DNA of 64,000 nt from Undaria pinnatifida (GCA_012845835.1 JABAKD010000020.1:11045488-11109487); one strand, 5' to 3'. Counted from the stretch's first letter, positions 32,330 to 43,360 are shown. Notes: a model not told the origin generated them from the letters alone. Translations and numbers: made by a program.

Positions 32330-32790
32330 TATAAAAAATATCTCAAGGACGTCAGCCGTGAGTTCGACGAATTTCGGGTCAATACTCATCTTTGCAAGCT
32401 GCGTTGTTGGTATTTGTAATATACTATATGGGTGAGTTCTTATTCGGAGGGGTCCTATTTCTTGTTCACTATAGTAGTGGTAAGTGTTGGTATTTTTACT
32501 TTAGGTGGACAATTTTGAGCTAGATCTAACATCATATCTATTTTATAAATTTATTACTGTAGTTTCCACTATACTGCTCTTATCATATGTCTGGTAGGTG
32601 GTTTGTTTTTTCTCCCCCCGCTTTAAAATCGGGAGGAGTACGAATACATAGTATTATTAATTATTTTATAAAGCGTATTTAAGGACGTCAGTCGTGAGTT
32701 CGACGAATTTCGGATCAAAACTCATATTTGCAAGCTGCGTTGTTGGTACTTGTAATATACTATATGGGCGAGTTTCCTATTAGAAGGGGT
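32330..32790. repeat. Direct repeats inside and beside the foldback element
   Basis: Two units share AAGGACGTCAGYCGTGAGTT, CGACGAATTTCGG, CTCATMTTTGCAAGCTGCG and ATATACTATATGGG (near 32,343 and 32,690). A longer block, 32,471-32,665, recurs at 33,607-33,810 (GAGCTAGATCTAACATCATA, CTATTTTATAAAT). Confidence 0.7.
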
Positions 32791-32810
32791 CCTATTTTTG
32801 TCCACTATAA

Positions 32811-33012
32811 CGCCATTTCTTATACAGTCGGATTTGTCAGTCGAAAACGGCCGTTTTCGCCTAAAGCCCAAATCGGGCTTTCTTACACAGTCGAAAAAGA
32901 GCTTTTTCGACTCGACTTTTTTCGACTGAGTTTTCCGACTGGGGGGTCCAGTCGAAAAACTTGACTTTTTCGACTGGATCTGTCAGTCGAAAAACTCTGT
33001 CGAAAAAGTTTT
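32811..33012. repeat. Cluster of CAGTCGAAAA palindromes
   Basis: CAGTCGAAAACGGCCGTTTT and CAGTCGAAAAAG...CTTTTTCGACT occur several times in both orientations, a dense hairpin-forming stretch. Confidence 0.75.
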
Positions 33013-33854
33013 ACACCTGTCTTTTGAACCCATCGCATTGCTCATCTCACCACAAAACACACACCCACACGCCCACACACCCATACCAGGTACCATGTGA
33101 CACAGCAGATCATTCAACAGCGCCGACGCTGCCTTGGCTATCACTGCTGTTGCTTCTCGCCGCAAGTCGGCGTGGCGCACTCCTAGCTCCGCTCGACAGC
33201 ATCGTGTGTCACACGACAGCAGTAGCGCGCGTTATCGATGCCATTTTGCCAACAACGGCTACGCCTGCTGTAGCTTTGGCGGCTCTCCGCTGAGTGCAAC
33301 GCCACGAACGTAGCTTTGGCGGCTTTCGGCTAAACCCAACGCCACTGGGCTACCAACCCGCTTTGACGAAGGTTCGTCGCGCGTGAAGCACGCGTTGCTC
33401 GCGAAGAACGCGCGAAGCACAGAGCTGCCAACCAATTTTCGAGCGCCATACAGCAGTACTCCCTCACACCAACCGCCTCTAGGAAGAGCACAAAAACTGT
33501 AAAATCGACTCGATTGACGAGAAGGACCACAAGAATCCAGTCGAAAAAACGTCCAGTCGAAAAGGGCCGTTTTCGACTGGTGGAATCCGACTGTATAAGA
33601 TATGGCCTAATGGTTAGCGTTGGTATTTTTAATTCAGGTGGGGAATTTTGAGCTAGATCTAACATCATATCTATTTTATAAATGTATTACTGCAGTTTCC
33701 TTTTTACTGCTCCATCATATGTATCGTAGGTGGTTTATTTTGTTTTTTCTTCCCCCCCGCTTCAATATCGGGAGTACAAAAACAGAGTATAATTAGTTAT
33801 TTAATATGTTAACATTAATACAGCATTCGAGAAAAAAAGTCGGCTACTTCGTTA

Positions 33855-33935
33855 TTTATATGTTGTTGTCTCACATTAACTTCCGTCAAACATCTAGAGT
33901 GCGTGGTCACACAAAGGTGCTGGAGCCCTAGGAAG
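33855..33935 (-). repeat. Interspersed repeat family 3, copy 5
   Basis: The minus strand has TTTGTGTGACCACGCACTC, GAAGTTAATGTGAGACAACA. This is a short remnant. Confidence 0.55.
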
Positions 33936-34337
33936 ATTCGAAAAACCAAATGAAATCAAAACTCGTTCGGGAAATACTACGCTTTCTCCCGCCTGAAAAC
34001 ACACGATACGAAGAAGGCGCACAAGTGAAATGATCCAATGTGCAAACTGAACTCACATGGCCGCGGATATCCACTCCACTACGGCATAGAGTTCCCCCGT
34101 TCCCACAACTAACCAACTCGCGGCTACAAACTACAGCGGTTGGGCTGCCTGCACCGTACGAACCGCACGGTAATCGTGAGCACAGACCAACGCACCTGCC
34201 GTCTGGAGTGCTGTCCGAGTGACGACCCGCGGGCACGCAGTGAAAAAAGAGCAATCGAACCAAAAACCACCATACAAATATCCAGGGCTTTCTTCGGTAC
34301 GCCTCTTTCAGGTTGGTGTCATTTACCACGGTAACCA

Positions 34338-34495
34338 GCCACCACGGTAATGCACGGTAATTATTGGATGGTAACGGACAACCTTGATACTCATTGGTAC
34401 GGGTACCCGCCACCACGGTAATGCACGGTAATTATTGGATGGTAACGGACAACCTTGGAACTCATTGGTACAGGAATCCGCCACTACGGTAATGG
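34338..34495. repeat. 71-bp tandem repeat, 2.3 units
   Basis: CCACCACGGTAATGCACGGT, AATTATTGGATGGTAACGGA and CAACCTTG recur with exact 71-bp spacing. Similar GGTAA/TTACC sequence flanks the element at 46.8-47.5 kb. Confidence 0.88.
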
Positions 34496-34868
34496 GCGTT
34501 TTCTTTTTTTCTACAGCGCGTGGCATGCCCACGTTACAACGTATGCCCAAACATCCCAACAACAAATATCATGCGTGGGCCCAATGTTTGCAAACCTCAA
34601 ATGCAAGCTTAGTCCTACTTAGTACAGGCAGACGGGCCCGGCGGACTCTCGCAGCCAAAAGGAAGATGAAGACGAACCAAAACCTTCACCCAAGCTACGC
34701 CAGCAATGTCAACCACGTCAATCAACAACCAAACCGTTAAGAAATCAAGATATTGCCCCCCTCCCTCCTTCTATGGACACATAACGCAAAAGGAAAACCC
34801 GCAGCATGTCTTGACTCCGACAACCAGATAAGAGCAATAATACAATAATCTACCAATGGTTCATAGCT

Positions 34869-36092
34869 TCAAAGAGTCAAGGTTACAGGCGCGCCTGCTG
34901 CCGCCGCCTCCACTTCAACTTTATTTTTGCACTGAGCTGCCGCTGCTTTGTTGGCTTCGACGGCGTTGTGGAGGGCCTTGATCTCCGGGATGACGAGCCT
35001 GTTGACTCCAGGGAACATCATTCGCTCCACCTTGTCGGGTAACATCGAGCTGTGCATGGTACCAATCAGCAAGGCAAGGGCTGGAAAGTTCCTCTCCGCC
35101 TGGCAACTCGTAGAGTCGATCGCGTGGTACAGGCGAGCAATTAGCGCCAAGTACAGCAGGCCTGCTTCGACTTCGCCCATCTCGGCGCATGTTGTGGCCT
35201 TACTTCTTCGCAGCCAGAAATCGAGAAGCGAGAAGTCGTCCTCCTCCGGGTAGGGTCTTCGACGACGCACTTTCGTAGTTCCCGCTCGATGACCGAGCGC
35301 CGTGTCACGGTAGATTTCCCCTCCGAGGAAGCTCTGCTGGAGCTAGATGCCTTGGAACTGGAGAGACGATGGCGTCGCCTCTCTTCTAGGGCCGACGGCC
35401 TCTGCCTTTTAGGTGGAGGCTGGTTGGGCTCACCCCTGCCACTGCCGCTTCCGCCGCTGCCACCGACGCCGCTGCCACCGTTTCCGTCGCTGCTGCCGCT
35501 ACCGTCCTCAGCTGGGGAAGCCGGCACGACTACCGGGTCCACGAAGGTCTTGGCGACGTTCTTCACATGGCGACGTTCTTCACATCAGCGATGGCATCGG
35601 CCTTCAGAGCTGCGCTGCCGTTGAGGAGATGCTCTTCCGAGCAGTCCTTCCGCCTGGGGTCCAGGAGCGCGCAGATGCGTTCCAAGGGCATGCTGGCCTC
35701 CCCAAGCCCCTTCGACTCCAACCTCGAGAGGAGGGTGTCGCGTACCTTCAACGCCTCGCTTGTAAGGTCGTCCAAGCTTGTCTCTCTTCTTCTTCAGCAC
35801 GTCGCCGCCATCGTAGGCTTGGTCTGGTGCGCGGATCCAGTGCTCCGTGTCGCCAATAATCTCCTTGATCTCTAGCATGCTGAACATGGTCTGGCTGATG
35901 TGGGTGTCGACGCCCCCCTGGATTTTGATGGTCACCTCCGCGACGACGTCCAGCAGGCTGCATACCTCGTTCGCGATCGTCCACTCCCGGGTGGTCAACT
36001 TGAGGGCGTTGCCGTCGTGTGTCCGGAAGTACTCCTGGATTGCCTTCTTCAGCTGGAGCAGCCGGACCATCATGGCGTGTTGAGTGGTCCAC
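34869..36092 (-). pseudogene. hAT transposase, exon 4 (catalytic end and dimerisation domain), broken
   Basis: The acceptor GATTGACAG joins exon 3 to give NDTRWTTQHAMM, the T-R-W motif that follows the second catalytic block in hAT transposases. Next come a helical region (TTREWTIANEVCSLLDVVAE), SQTMFSMLEIKE, and L-D-P-R-R-K (hAT usually LDPRxK). A linker rich in Gly/Ser and a C-terminal hAT dimerisation region (CQAERNFPALALLIGTMHSS) end at a stop at 34,869. Three frame changes break it: near 35,775; at a 17-bp tandem duplication (35,548-35,581, unit TGGCGACGTTCTTCACA); and near 35,245. The transposase is therefore dead as read. Confidence 0.85.
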
Positions 36093-36376
36093 CTGTCAAT
36101 CGGCATCAACGCACGAGGGGCGGGCGGTGGGCGGGCGGTGGGCGGGGGGTGGGGGGTTAAGACGATAGGTAAAAAGTAAAAAAGTAAAAACACATCAACA
36201 CTGTATGTTGAAACTAAACTACCACAATATTATAACATTTCAATATTTCAATGTTTCATAGTGTCGTACTCTTCCGATAAAGCATACCTGGCATAATATA
36301 ATCTGCCAATACTGAAAGCATAACAAAATTATTAAATTGAGGAGTTCAAACATGAGCTGCTAGACTAGCTATTCAC
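36093..36376. other. hAT intron 3
   Basis: An AT-rich intron lies between exon 3 donor GTGAAT and exon 4 acceptor, with a GGGCGGTGGGCGGGC G-rich stretch near 36,120-36,155. Confidence 0.7.
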
Positions 36377-36732
36377 CTCGTGTCGTTGCGCCTGATCAGC
36401 TCGTAGATTTTGTGGAACTCTTCCTGCAGTTTCTGGATGGCCTTCAGCTCATTGTTGTTGACCGTGGAGTGGCTGAATACCCCCACCAATGCCGCCAGCC
36501 CCTTCATCAGCTTCTCCATAGCTGGGTTTTCGCACGTGTTGACGGGACCGTTTACCCCCAACGCCCACATCGTGACGGAGCTGAGGCGGTGGGCGTTGCA
36601 CTTGAGGACATCGACGTCCAAACTTTTACATGCGTTAACGACGTTGCCGCCTTGGTCCACGGTGAACGCGAGGAAGACGTCCGTCGGCTCCACGTCTTCT
36701 CCCATCAGCTCCCCGAAAAACTCCGTCGTGAG
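36377..36732 (-). pseudogene. hAT transposase, exon 3 (second catalytic region)
   Basis: The exon opens in phase 0 after acceptor TGTACCCGCAG and encodes LTTEFFGELMGE, then FTVDQGGNVVNACK and LKCNAHRLSSVTMWALG. The D-x-G-x-N-x-x-x-A followed by C-x-A-H-x-L signature is the hAT RNase H-fold region with the second acidic residue. It ends phase 2 at donor GTGAAT and joins exon 4 without a gap in homology. This exon itself is open; the gene as a whole is disabled elsewhere. Confidence 0.87.
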
Positions 36733-37064
36733 CTGCGGGTACAAAATGATGGTCGAGTTTCAACGTTAAAAAAGGCGTGCCAACAGTTTGGGAGAACGGG
36801 AGAATCAAGAGCTGGGTGTTTTGCACTAGCCAACCACCTCGGAAAGCACACACGAGCAACGCGAGTCATGAAAACAAGATAGACACGAAACTGTTCGAAC
36901 CACTCCATACTCCAAATGTACATGGCATGTCAACCCGGTAAAACGACCGCGCGTGAAGCACTGCTATTTACCTGTTTTTCACTATAATTGCCTTAATGCT
37001 TGGTACTCCAGGCGCATATATCACAAATAAAAATTTAAAGATGAAACGATTTTATATTATTTAC

Positions 37065-37594
37065 ACTCGCCTTCTCGATCCATGGTTCGATGTCGGCAGC
37101 GGTGTGAGAGCCAGGAGAAGCTCGTGTCGCCAGCCCGACGCGCGTGATCTCCGTCTCGCCTTCGGCGATATACGACACGGAGAACGTGATGTACTCCTCG
37201 CTTGCGACGGTGGTGAGGTCCAGCTGAGCACCAAGGAAGGGGCCGAGGAACCCCACTTTCACGCAGGACTCCCGCTGCAAACGAAGCCCCTTCTTGACCT
37301 CGTCGCATGTCTCGGTGTAGACGGTTGACAGGGTCGAGTTGAATGTCTCGGAGGACATCGTTGTCTCCACGTACTCGGGGCACAATGCACCGACGTGAAG
37401 CTTGTAGCCCCCGTCATGGCGCATGTTCTGCGCCCTCATGTTGACCGCCGACCAAATGACAAACCGGCGGTCGGCCGCCGCGTGCGTCGAAGCCAACAAC
37501 TTCGGCGCCATAAACCTCATGATGGATGTCGTGGTCGAAGGCTTTGCTGCTTTAGAAGCTCCGGCTGGCGGCGTCTTGCCCGCAGTATCGACCG
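37065..37594 (-). pseudogene. hAT transposase, exon 2
   Basis: From acceptor TACATATTCAG (phase 1) it encodes AVDTAGKTPPAGASKAAKPS, a conserved middle (RFVIWSAVNMRAQNM, CPEYVETTMSSETFNSTLST) and GAQLDLTTVASEEYITFSVS, where hAT proteins carry the first catalytic block. The normal T-x-D-x-W context is diverged. It ends phase 0 at GTAAAT. Length and order fit a BED-hAT transposase of the type common in algae and oomycetes. Confidence 0.82.
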
Positions 37595-38041
37595 CTGAAT
37601 ATGTACAAAAATAGAACCAGCGATGGTGACGGCATGGGGAGAGAGAACGAGAGGGAGAAGGGGAGTTATAAGAATATAATATTTCGATGATTGAATTCGA
37701 CAGTTGATTATTCACAAATTGATAAATTGATAATTCGCCATTGATTGTTGAGAATTCGATAATTCATAATTACGTAATTAGACTATATAATTATATAAAA
37801 TGAATATACGTAATTCTTGTGTTTAGTGAACATTCGCCATTGAGGCTTTTATTACTTATTAATAATCAACTAAAATTTCAATTTATATGTTTATATAAAT
37901 AATAACCCGAGTGTTACATGAAGTCAGAAATAATAAATACCATGTAATAAATAGCAAATATTAATCCAATAGTCTAACTAATCACTTGTTCTGTTTTCAA
38001 TTTCCTTTTGTCTATTTTCTATTTTCTATGTGTTCTACTTT
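37595..38041. other. hAT intron 1, proximal AT-rich part
   Basis: Strongly AT-rich with GATAATTC-type short repeats. No gene seen. Confidence 0.6.
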
Positions 38042-38381
38042 TAGTGTTTAGTTCTTTAGTTCTTCCATCATCAAGGTTTTATTCTTGGCAATGTAAAATT
38101 ATTTCTATACGAAGTACTGATAACAGAGTATAGTACTAGAACTATTATTGGTTTATTTTTTATATTTTAACAATGTAACAAGTTTATCTTTTCGTTTCTT
38201 TTATACCAGGTATTTTATCAAGGCACCCAGTAACAATCAATTACCAGGTATGAAATAAAAAATACAAAATCACGGGGCCACGTGATTTGTGTGTTTTTCG
38301 TCCCGTGTATTCTGAGCGTGCCTTGCGGTACAGCATACTCCGAGTATATTATAAAAAATGAAAATACACTCCAGCTGTGAG
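38042..38381. repeat. 340-bp flanking direct repeat, left copy
   Basis: Identical by eye to 44,299-44,638. It begins TAGTGTTTAGTTCTTTAG and ends ATACACTCCAGCTGTGAG. The last 34 bp continue, at the right copy, into a host repeat also present at 45,788. The 340 bp are therefore host (hAT intron) sequence duplicated on both sides of the retroelement. Confidence 0.95.
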
Positions 38382-38591
38382 GCAGAATATTATCGAAGTA
38401 TGAGAAAATATGGGTTTTGTACGTACGTAAGAAGTTTGACCAATCAGATCAATGCGGTAACTCATAGTTGTACGAGTGATAGCCTTGGGTACACCTGGCC
38501 CAGTTGTGTAGGCGACGACCTGCACGCGGAGCGCGTAGGGGAGCAGAGTCAGAGCTACAGGTCCAAGGTGTGATACAGACTAGTTTAAGTT
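38382..38591. repeat. DIRS-like element, 210-bp terminal repeat A1
   Basis: Identical by eye to 43,532-43,741 and starting exactly at the end of the 340-bp host repeat, so it marks the left end of the retroelement. It resembles the A1/A2 part of split direct repeats in PAT/Ngaro-type tyrosine-recombinase retrotransposons. Confidence 0.9.
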
Positions 38592-38607
38592 GTTCGTGCA
38601 CTCCTCG

Positions 38608-39417
38608 ATGGAAGAGTGCAAATCACCGGAGGCCGAAGCTCTCGTGGCTGCTGTACGCGGTCCTAACCAGGCTGCCTCGGACGCTACGAGAGTCGAGGCA
38701 GAGGCTTATGCTGCTGTCGCTGCTGTGCAAGCTGGGGTCGACGCTCGCCGCGCCGAAGCTCTGGCTGCTGTGCAAGCTGAGTCCGGAGGTCGCCGTGCCG
38801 CAGCAGCTTCGGTCGCTGCTACTGCTGCGCCTGCGGCACCATCTGTATTCAGCCCCAGTCCCGCCGGGTCCGAGGCTGCGGGAGTCACATCGGCCGAAGT
38901 GCTGACCTGGCAAGGGCAGGTGTCTGGCGAGTTCGCTCGGATAGGCGCAGACATGATCCGCCTCAAGGCAACGATGGATCGGCTGCTCGCATCCGTTGAA
39001 ACCTTGCAGGATGCGGTGGCCGGCGGCGCATAGAGAGCCGAGAACATGGAGGCCATGGTTCAGCAGTTTATGGACAACGTTGGTGATCGGCAGCCGGCTC
39101 CACGGGACAGTGGGGATGCGAGGGAGCGCCAACTTCAGAAGTCGCAATTAACCGACGATGCGGCGCTCTGGAAGAAGATGGCGTCTAGAAAACATTGGGT
39201 GCTCCGCGGGCGCATACCTCCCAACATTGGCGACTCGGCGGCGGATATTCAGTCCTTCGTATACGAGGCCGTCAACGTCACGCAAGGTGTAGGAGGGGGG
39301 CTGCGTGGGCGTGCGTTGGTAGCTTTGGCTGGCGATAGGCGTGCTCGCGTGGCGGTGGCTCCGGGGCTCGGTCCCCTTCGGCGAGAAAGGTACGGTTTCT
39401 TGTGTGCGTGTGAGTGA
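38608..39417 (+). pseudogene. DIRS-like element, gag-like ORF split by TAG
   Basis: From ATG 38,608 the frame encodes an Ala/Glu-rich coiled-coil protein (repeated AEALAAVQAE-like units, later FARIGADMIRLKATMDRLLA). It stops at TAG 39,031 and continues in the same frame as RAENMEAMVQQFMDNVGDRQ to 39,417. Position directly after the terminal repeat and coiled-coil character suit the first ORF (gag-like) of a DIRS-type element. The stop could be a nonsense mutation or a readthrough codon. Further coding sequence appears in another frame at 39,341-39,600 (ELPADLLRVQGAFDGVRSGA), so a frameshift also exists. Confidence 0.6.
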
Positions 39418-39607
39418 GTTGCCGGCTGACTTGCTGCGTGTACAAGGGGCGTTTGATGGCGTACGTTCGGGTGCCTTGCGATTCGTTGCGGTCGAACCTT
39501 GGTTGGATGCTCGGGCGGTTGTGATGCAGGCGATGGCCGAGCAAGGCTCCGCGAGCCTCGGTCATATCGCCTCGGTAAACTCCCCCCTCTTGAGACGGTG
39601 TCAGCGC

Positions 39608-39784
39608 CCTCGTCTCGTACAACTGCTTCAGCGAGGCAGGTGTCGCAGCTCGTTGGCTTCCTTATACATGTCTCCTTTGTTGTGCGTCCGGGGCGGTTTT
39701 TCGTGAACCGTTTGTTGGCTTCGGTGGGTATGCCGCGCATATCTGCCCGATCTGATTTCGGTTTTCAAGGCGCAGATGTTTCCC

Positions 39785-39815
<31 letters not shown>

Positions 39816-41299
39816 GCTGCTGCCGTCGCGCACGTCGGAATTTCCCCGCCGCGGGGGGTTCCAGTTGTCTCTATCCCGGGTGATTGTGGGCCTGTTTCTG
39901 GCTCTGGTGGCAACGCCGGGAACTACTTCTTTGTGAGGTATTACGTAGACGATGGCACTGTCGTCGAGTTGCAATGGTGGCCGGACGGTCGCCGTTGTTT
40001 GCGCGCTGTCCAGTCGCTGGCATTGAACATTTTCGCTTGTTGGGCGAACGTGGTGTCTCTGATCTGATCTCCTGTCCGCCAGAAAAAATCACTGACTGGG
40101 ACACGCAACTGGAGGTGTTGGGTTGGATCATTGACACGGAGGTGCTTACGGTTACGTTGCCGTCCCATAAGCGCCTCAAGCTGCAAAATCTCCTTGCGGA
40201 ATGGCCCTCGTCTCGTACATCTGCTTCAGCGAGGCAGGTGTCGCAGCTCGTTGGCTTCCTTATACATGTCTCCTTTGTTGTGCGTCCGGGGCGGTTTTTC
40301 GTGAACCGTTTGTTGGCTTCGGTGGGTATGCCGCGCATATCTGCCCGATCTGATTTCGGTTTTCAAGGCGCAGATGTTTCCCAAAAAGGGGCTGCTGCCG
40401 TCGCGCACGTCGGAATTTCCCCGCTGCGGGGGGTTCCAGTTGTCTCTATCCCGGGTGATTGTGGACCTGTTTCTGGCTCTGGTGGCAACGCCGGGAACTA
40501 CTTCTTTGTGAGGTATTACGTAGACGATGGCATTGTCGTCGAGTTGCAATGGTGGCCGGACGGTCGCCGTTGTTTGCGCGCTGTCCAGTCGCTGGCATTG
40601 AACATTTTCGCTTGTTGGGCGAACGTGGTGTCTCTGATCTGATCTCCTGTCCGCCAGAAAAAATCACTGACTGGGACACGCAACTGGAGGTGTTGGGTTG
40701 GATCATTGACACGGAGGTGCTTACGGTTACGTTGCCGTCCCATAAGCGCCTCAAGCTGCAAAATCTCCTTGCGGAATGGCCCTCGTCTCGTACATCTGCT
40801 TCAGCGAGGCAGGTGTCGCAGTTCGTTGGCTTCCTTATACATGTCTCCTTTGTTGTTCGTCCGGGGCGGTTTTTCGTGAACCGTTTGCTGGCTTCGGTGG
40901 GTATGCCGCGCATATCTGCCGGATCTGATTTCGGTTTTCAAGGCGCAAATGTTTCCCAAAAAGGGGTTGCTGCCGTCGCGCACGTCGGAACTGGCTCTGG
41001 TGGCAACGCCGGGAACTACTTCTTTGTGAGGTATTACGTAGACGATGGCATTGTCGTCGAGTTGCAATGGTGGCCGGACGGTCGCCGTTGTTTGCGCGCT
41101 GTCCAGTCGCTGGCATCGGACCATTTTCGCTTGTTGGGCGAACGTGGCGTCTCTGATCCACCCCTCCTGTCCGCCAGAAAAATCACTGACTGGGACACGC
41201 AATTGGAGGTGTTGGGTTGGATCATTGACACAGAGGCGCTTACGGTGACGTTGCCGTCCCATAAGCGCCTCAAGTTGCAAAATCTCCTTGCGGAGTGGC
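39608..41299 (+). repeat. Three tandem units of an RT/RNase H segment
   Basis: Units start at CCTCGTCTCGTAC: 39,608 (598 bp), 40,206 (575 bp) and 40,781 (519 bp), followed by the single-copy continuation at 41,300. Unit 1 is longer because an A5 run became A28; unit 3 lacks about 56 bp in the middle. Otherwise they are nearly identical. Each holds the YVDD-box region, the LGWIIDTE region and the start of the thumb. Recent local amplification is clear. Confidence 0.93.
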
Positions 41300-42174
41300 C
41301 CTCGTCTCGTACATCTGCTTCAGCGAGGCAGGTGTCGCAGCTCGTTGGCTTCCTTATACATGTTTCTTTTGCTGTGCGTCCGGGGCGGTTTTTCGTGAAC
41401 CGTTTGCTGGCTTCGGTGGGTATGCCGCGCATATCTGCCGGAGCCGATTTTGGTTTTCGTACGGCATACCCCGGGCGGCGCCTCGTCTTGGGACCCGAGT
41501 TTCACGGGGACCTCGAGTTTTGGCGGTGGTTTGTTGAGGAGGGATTTGACGCGCGCGGTGGAACCTTGTCGGCTCCGATGTATCATTTGCTTGAGCGCCC
41601 CTCCCAACGTACTCTAATTTCGGATGCACCCAAAACCGCTGTCGGGGGTTTCTGCCTCGAAACTGGGGTATACTGGAGATACGATCTTGACGCCGGGGAA
41701 CGATCTCGTTTTTGTGTGTCGAGCAAGTCAGTTGCAGGCGAGAACGATATATCAATTAACGTCCTCGAACTGCTAGGTATGGACGTCTCCGCGTGGGTCC
41801 TCGTATCTCTGTGTGCCGAGCGCCCGGCCGCGTTGGGGGACTGCGTGTTGTTGCGTGGCGCCAACGAAGCAGCCGTAGAGTGGGTACGACGGTGTCGAGG
41901 TGGCAAGGAGCCGAGATCGGGCGCGCTGATGCGCCTCCTTGGTGTGCTCGAATTGTCTTCTGGCTGGCACTTTGACGCGAACATGTACGGGGTATTTTTA
42001 ACGTTGCCGCTGACGGTATCTCACGCTGGGATCGCGCTTCCGTCCTCGTTAATCTGCACGTTGTTCGACCGGATGTTCCGTGGCAGGAGCAAGATTTGGG
42101 GGCCGCGGGCATATCCCTATGTACTTCGGTGTTGGCCTCGAACTCATGCGACACGCCATTGCGGCCTCGTCTGA
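40459..42174 (+). pseudogene. DIRS-like element, reverse transcriptase / RNase H ORF (rearranged)
   Basis: A 571-codon frame covers parts of two tandem units and the unique 3' part. Visible are FFVRYYVDDGIVVELQWWPD (RT motif C, with the two catalytic aspartates), ITDWDTQLEVLGWIIDTEAL (palm end typical of DIRS RTs), a thumb region, and RNase H-like blocks: LISDAPKTAVGGFCLE (first Asp), ISINVLELLGMDV (Glu) and GWHFDANMYGV. RT motifs A and B and the fingers are missing, replaced by duplicated downstream sequence, so no active RT can be made. It overlaps the recombinase ORF by 95 bp, the layout usual in DIRS elements. Confidence 0.85.
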
Positions 42175-43237
42175 ACGCACTTATCAGGGGCATTTTGGCG
42201 CATGGGTAGAATATCGGGTACGTTGTGGTCTGCCAGTGTTTCTCGATCGGTGCCGAGACGGCATGGCTAACGTTTGGCATGTGTTTGAGTACGTCGCGTA
42301 CGCCTTTTCGACCAAGAAATTGAGGTCGGCAACTATTGAGAGCCATTTGTCAGCGATCAAGTTCTTTCACCGTATTTCGAGAGGTTTCGAGATCGACACC
42401 ACTCATCCCGTGATTGTTAATGCCCTTAAAGGCGCCGCTCGTTTGCATGCTGACGTTGGCAACCAGGCAACCGTGCGGCGGCCCGTTTCGTGGGATATGC
42501 TGCTCGCGGGCGAGAAACTGATCCCCTCGTGGCGTGCCGGGGGTCGTGTTTTGTGGCTTGCCCTGTGCGCTTCGTTCTGTCTCTTGACTCGCGCGTCAGA
42601 AATGTTTGCGGAAACCCGGTTACGAGTTCACGAGACTTACTGTTTGCGGCGTGCTGACGTTGCCTTCTTTCGCGGAAATATTCAGCTTACCGTTGCGCAG
42701 TGGTCAACAGCAGATCGTGTTGAGGTTCGGTTTCGCGGGTCGAAGGGTGACCAACTGCGGAAAGGGGCGGTTGTCACGCGTGTGCGAAAGGGTCCGTCGA
42801 TGCGTGTGGGGGAAGGTGGCGGCGCCGTCGATCTCATGATCGAATTGATGTCTTGTTACTTGTTTCTTCCCTCTTCGGCCCCCCTGGTTGCGTTTGGCGT
42901 TGGTAACGGCAGATGGTCCATGTGGACACAACATCAAGCAACGACAGCTTTGCGGAAAGTGGTTGCGTTGGCGGGTGTGCGTGCGGAGGTGTACGCCTTG
43001 CACTCCCTGAGGATTGGAGGCGCAACGCACTTGTCGGCGGGGGGTGCAACACCGGAGGTTTTTGCAGCGTGAGGGCCGATGGGCGTCCAATGCTTATAAG
43101 ACGTATGTCCGTAGTCACGGAAAGGACGCCAGTTGGGTAGCAAGTGTTATGTCCCAGGAAGGAATTAGCGGTGGGGTTCAGCCGGGGCAGGGCACCGAGT
43201 GGGGGCGAATTAACCCACCCTTAGATCCGACTAGTTA
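42080..43237 (+). pseudogene. DIRS-like element, tyrosine recombinase with terminal frameshift
   Basis: From ATG 42,080 the ORF has an N-terminal core-binding region (SSERTYQGHFGAWVEYR, SATIESHLSAIKFFHR) and a catalytic domain: LLTRASEM (first Arg), FRGSKGDQLRKG (Lys loop), YALHSLRIGGATHLSAGG (His-x-x-Arg). The frame then hits TGA at 43,070. In the frame one base away the expected end follows, LQREGRWASNAYKTYVRSHG, containing the catalytic Tyr. One extra T in TTTTT near 43,058 explains the break. Yeast-type and DIRS recombinases share this R-K-HxxR-Y order; the element would have integrated through a circular DNA. Confidence 0.88.
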
Positions 43238-43360
43238 GTCAAACGCGGAATTACAAAGAAGTGTGTTATCCAGTGTGCACTCTACGATTCGTGAGTAGGG
43301 GGGGGGCGGGGAGGTGAGACTACATCCGTAATACGGGTCTACTACCAGTTTGTGCTGGAG

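Larger units (their letters stand above)
32057..33610. mobile_element. Long inverted-repeat (foldback-like) element
   Basis: The left arm (about 32,057-32,300) starts GCCATTTCTTACACA and contains CAGTCGGATTCCACCAGTCG and the palindrome AAAACGGC...GCCGTTTT. The right arm (about 33,360-33,610) is its inverted copy, ending CCAGTCGAAAA...GACTGGTGGAATCCGACTG. Arms of about 240 bp surround about 1.05 kb with no convincing gene. The element interior contains a third copy of the arm start at 32,811. No clear target duplication was seen. Confidence 0.72.
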
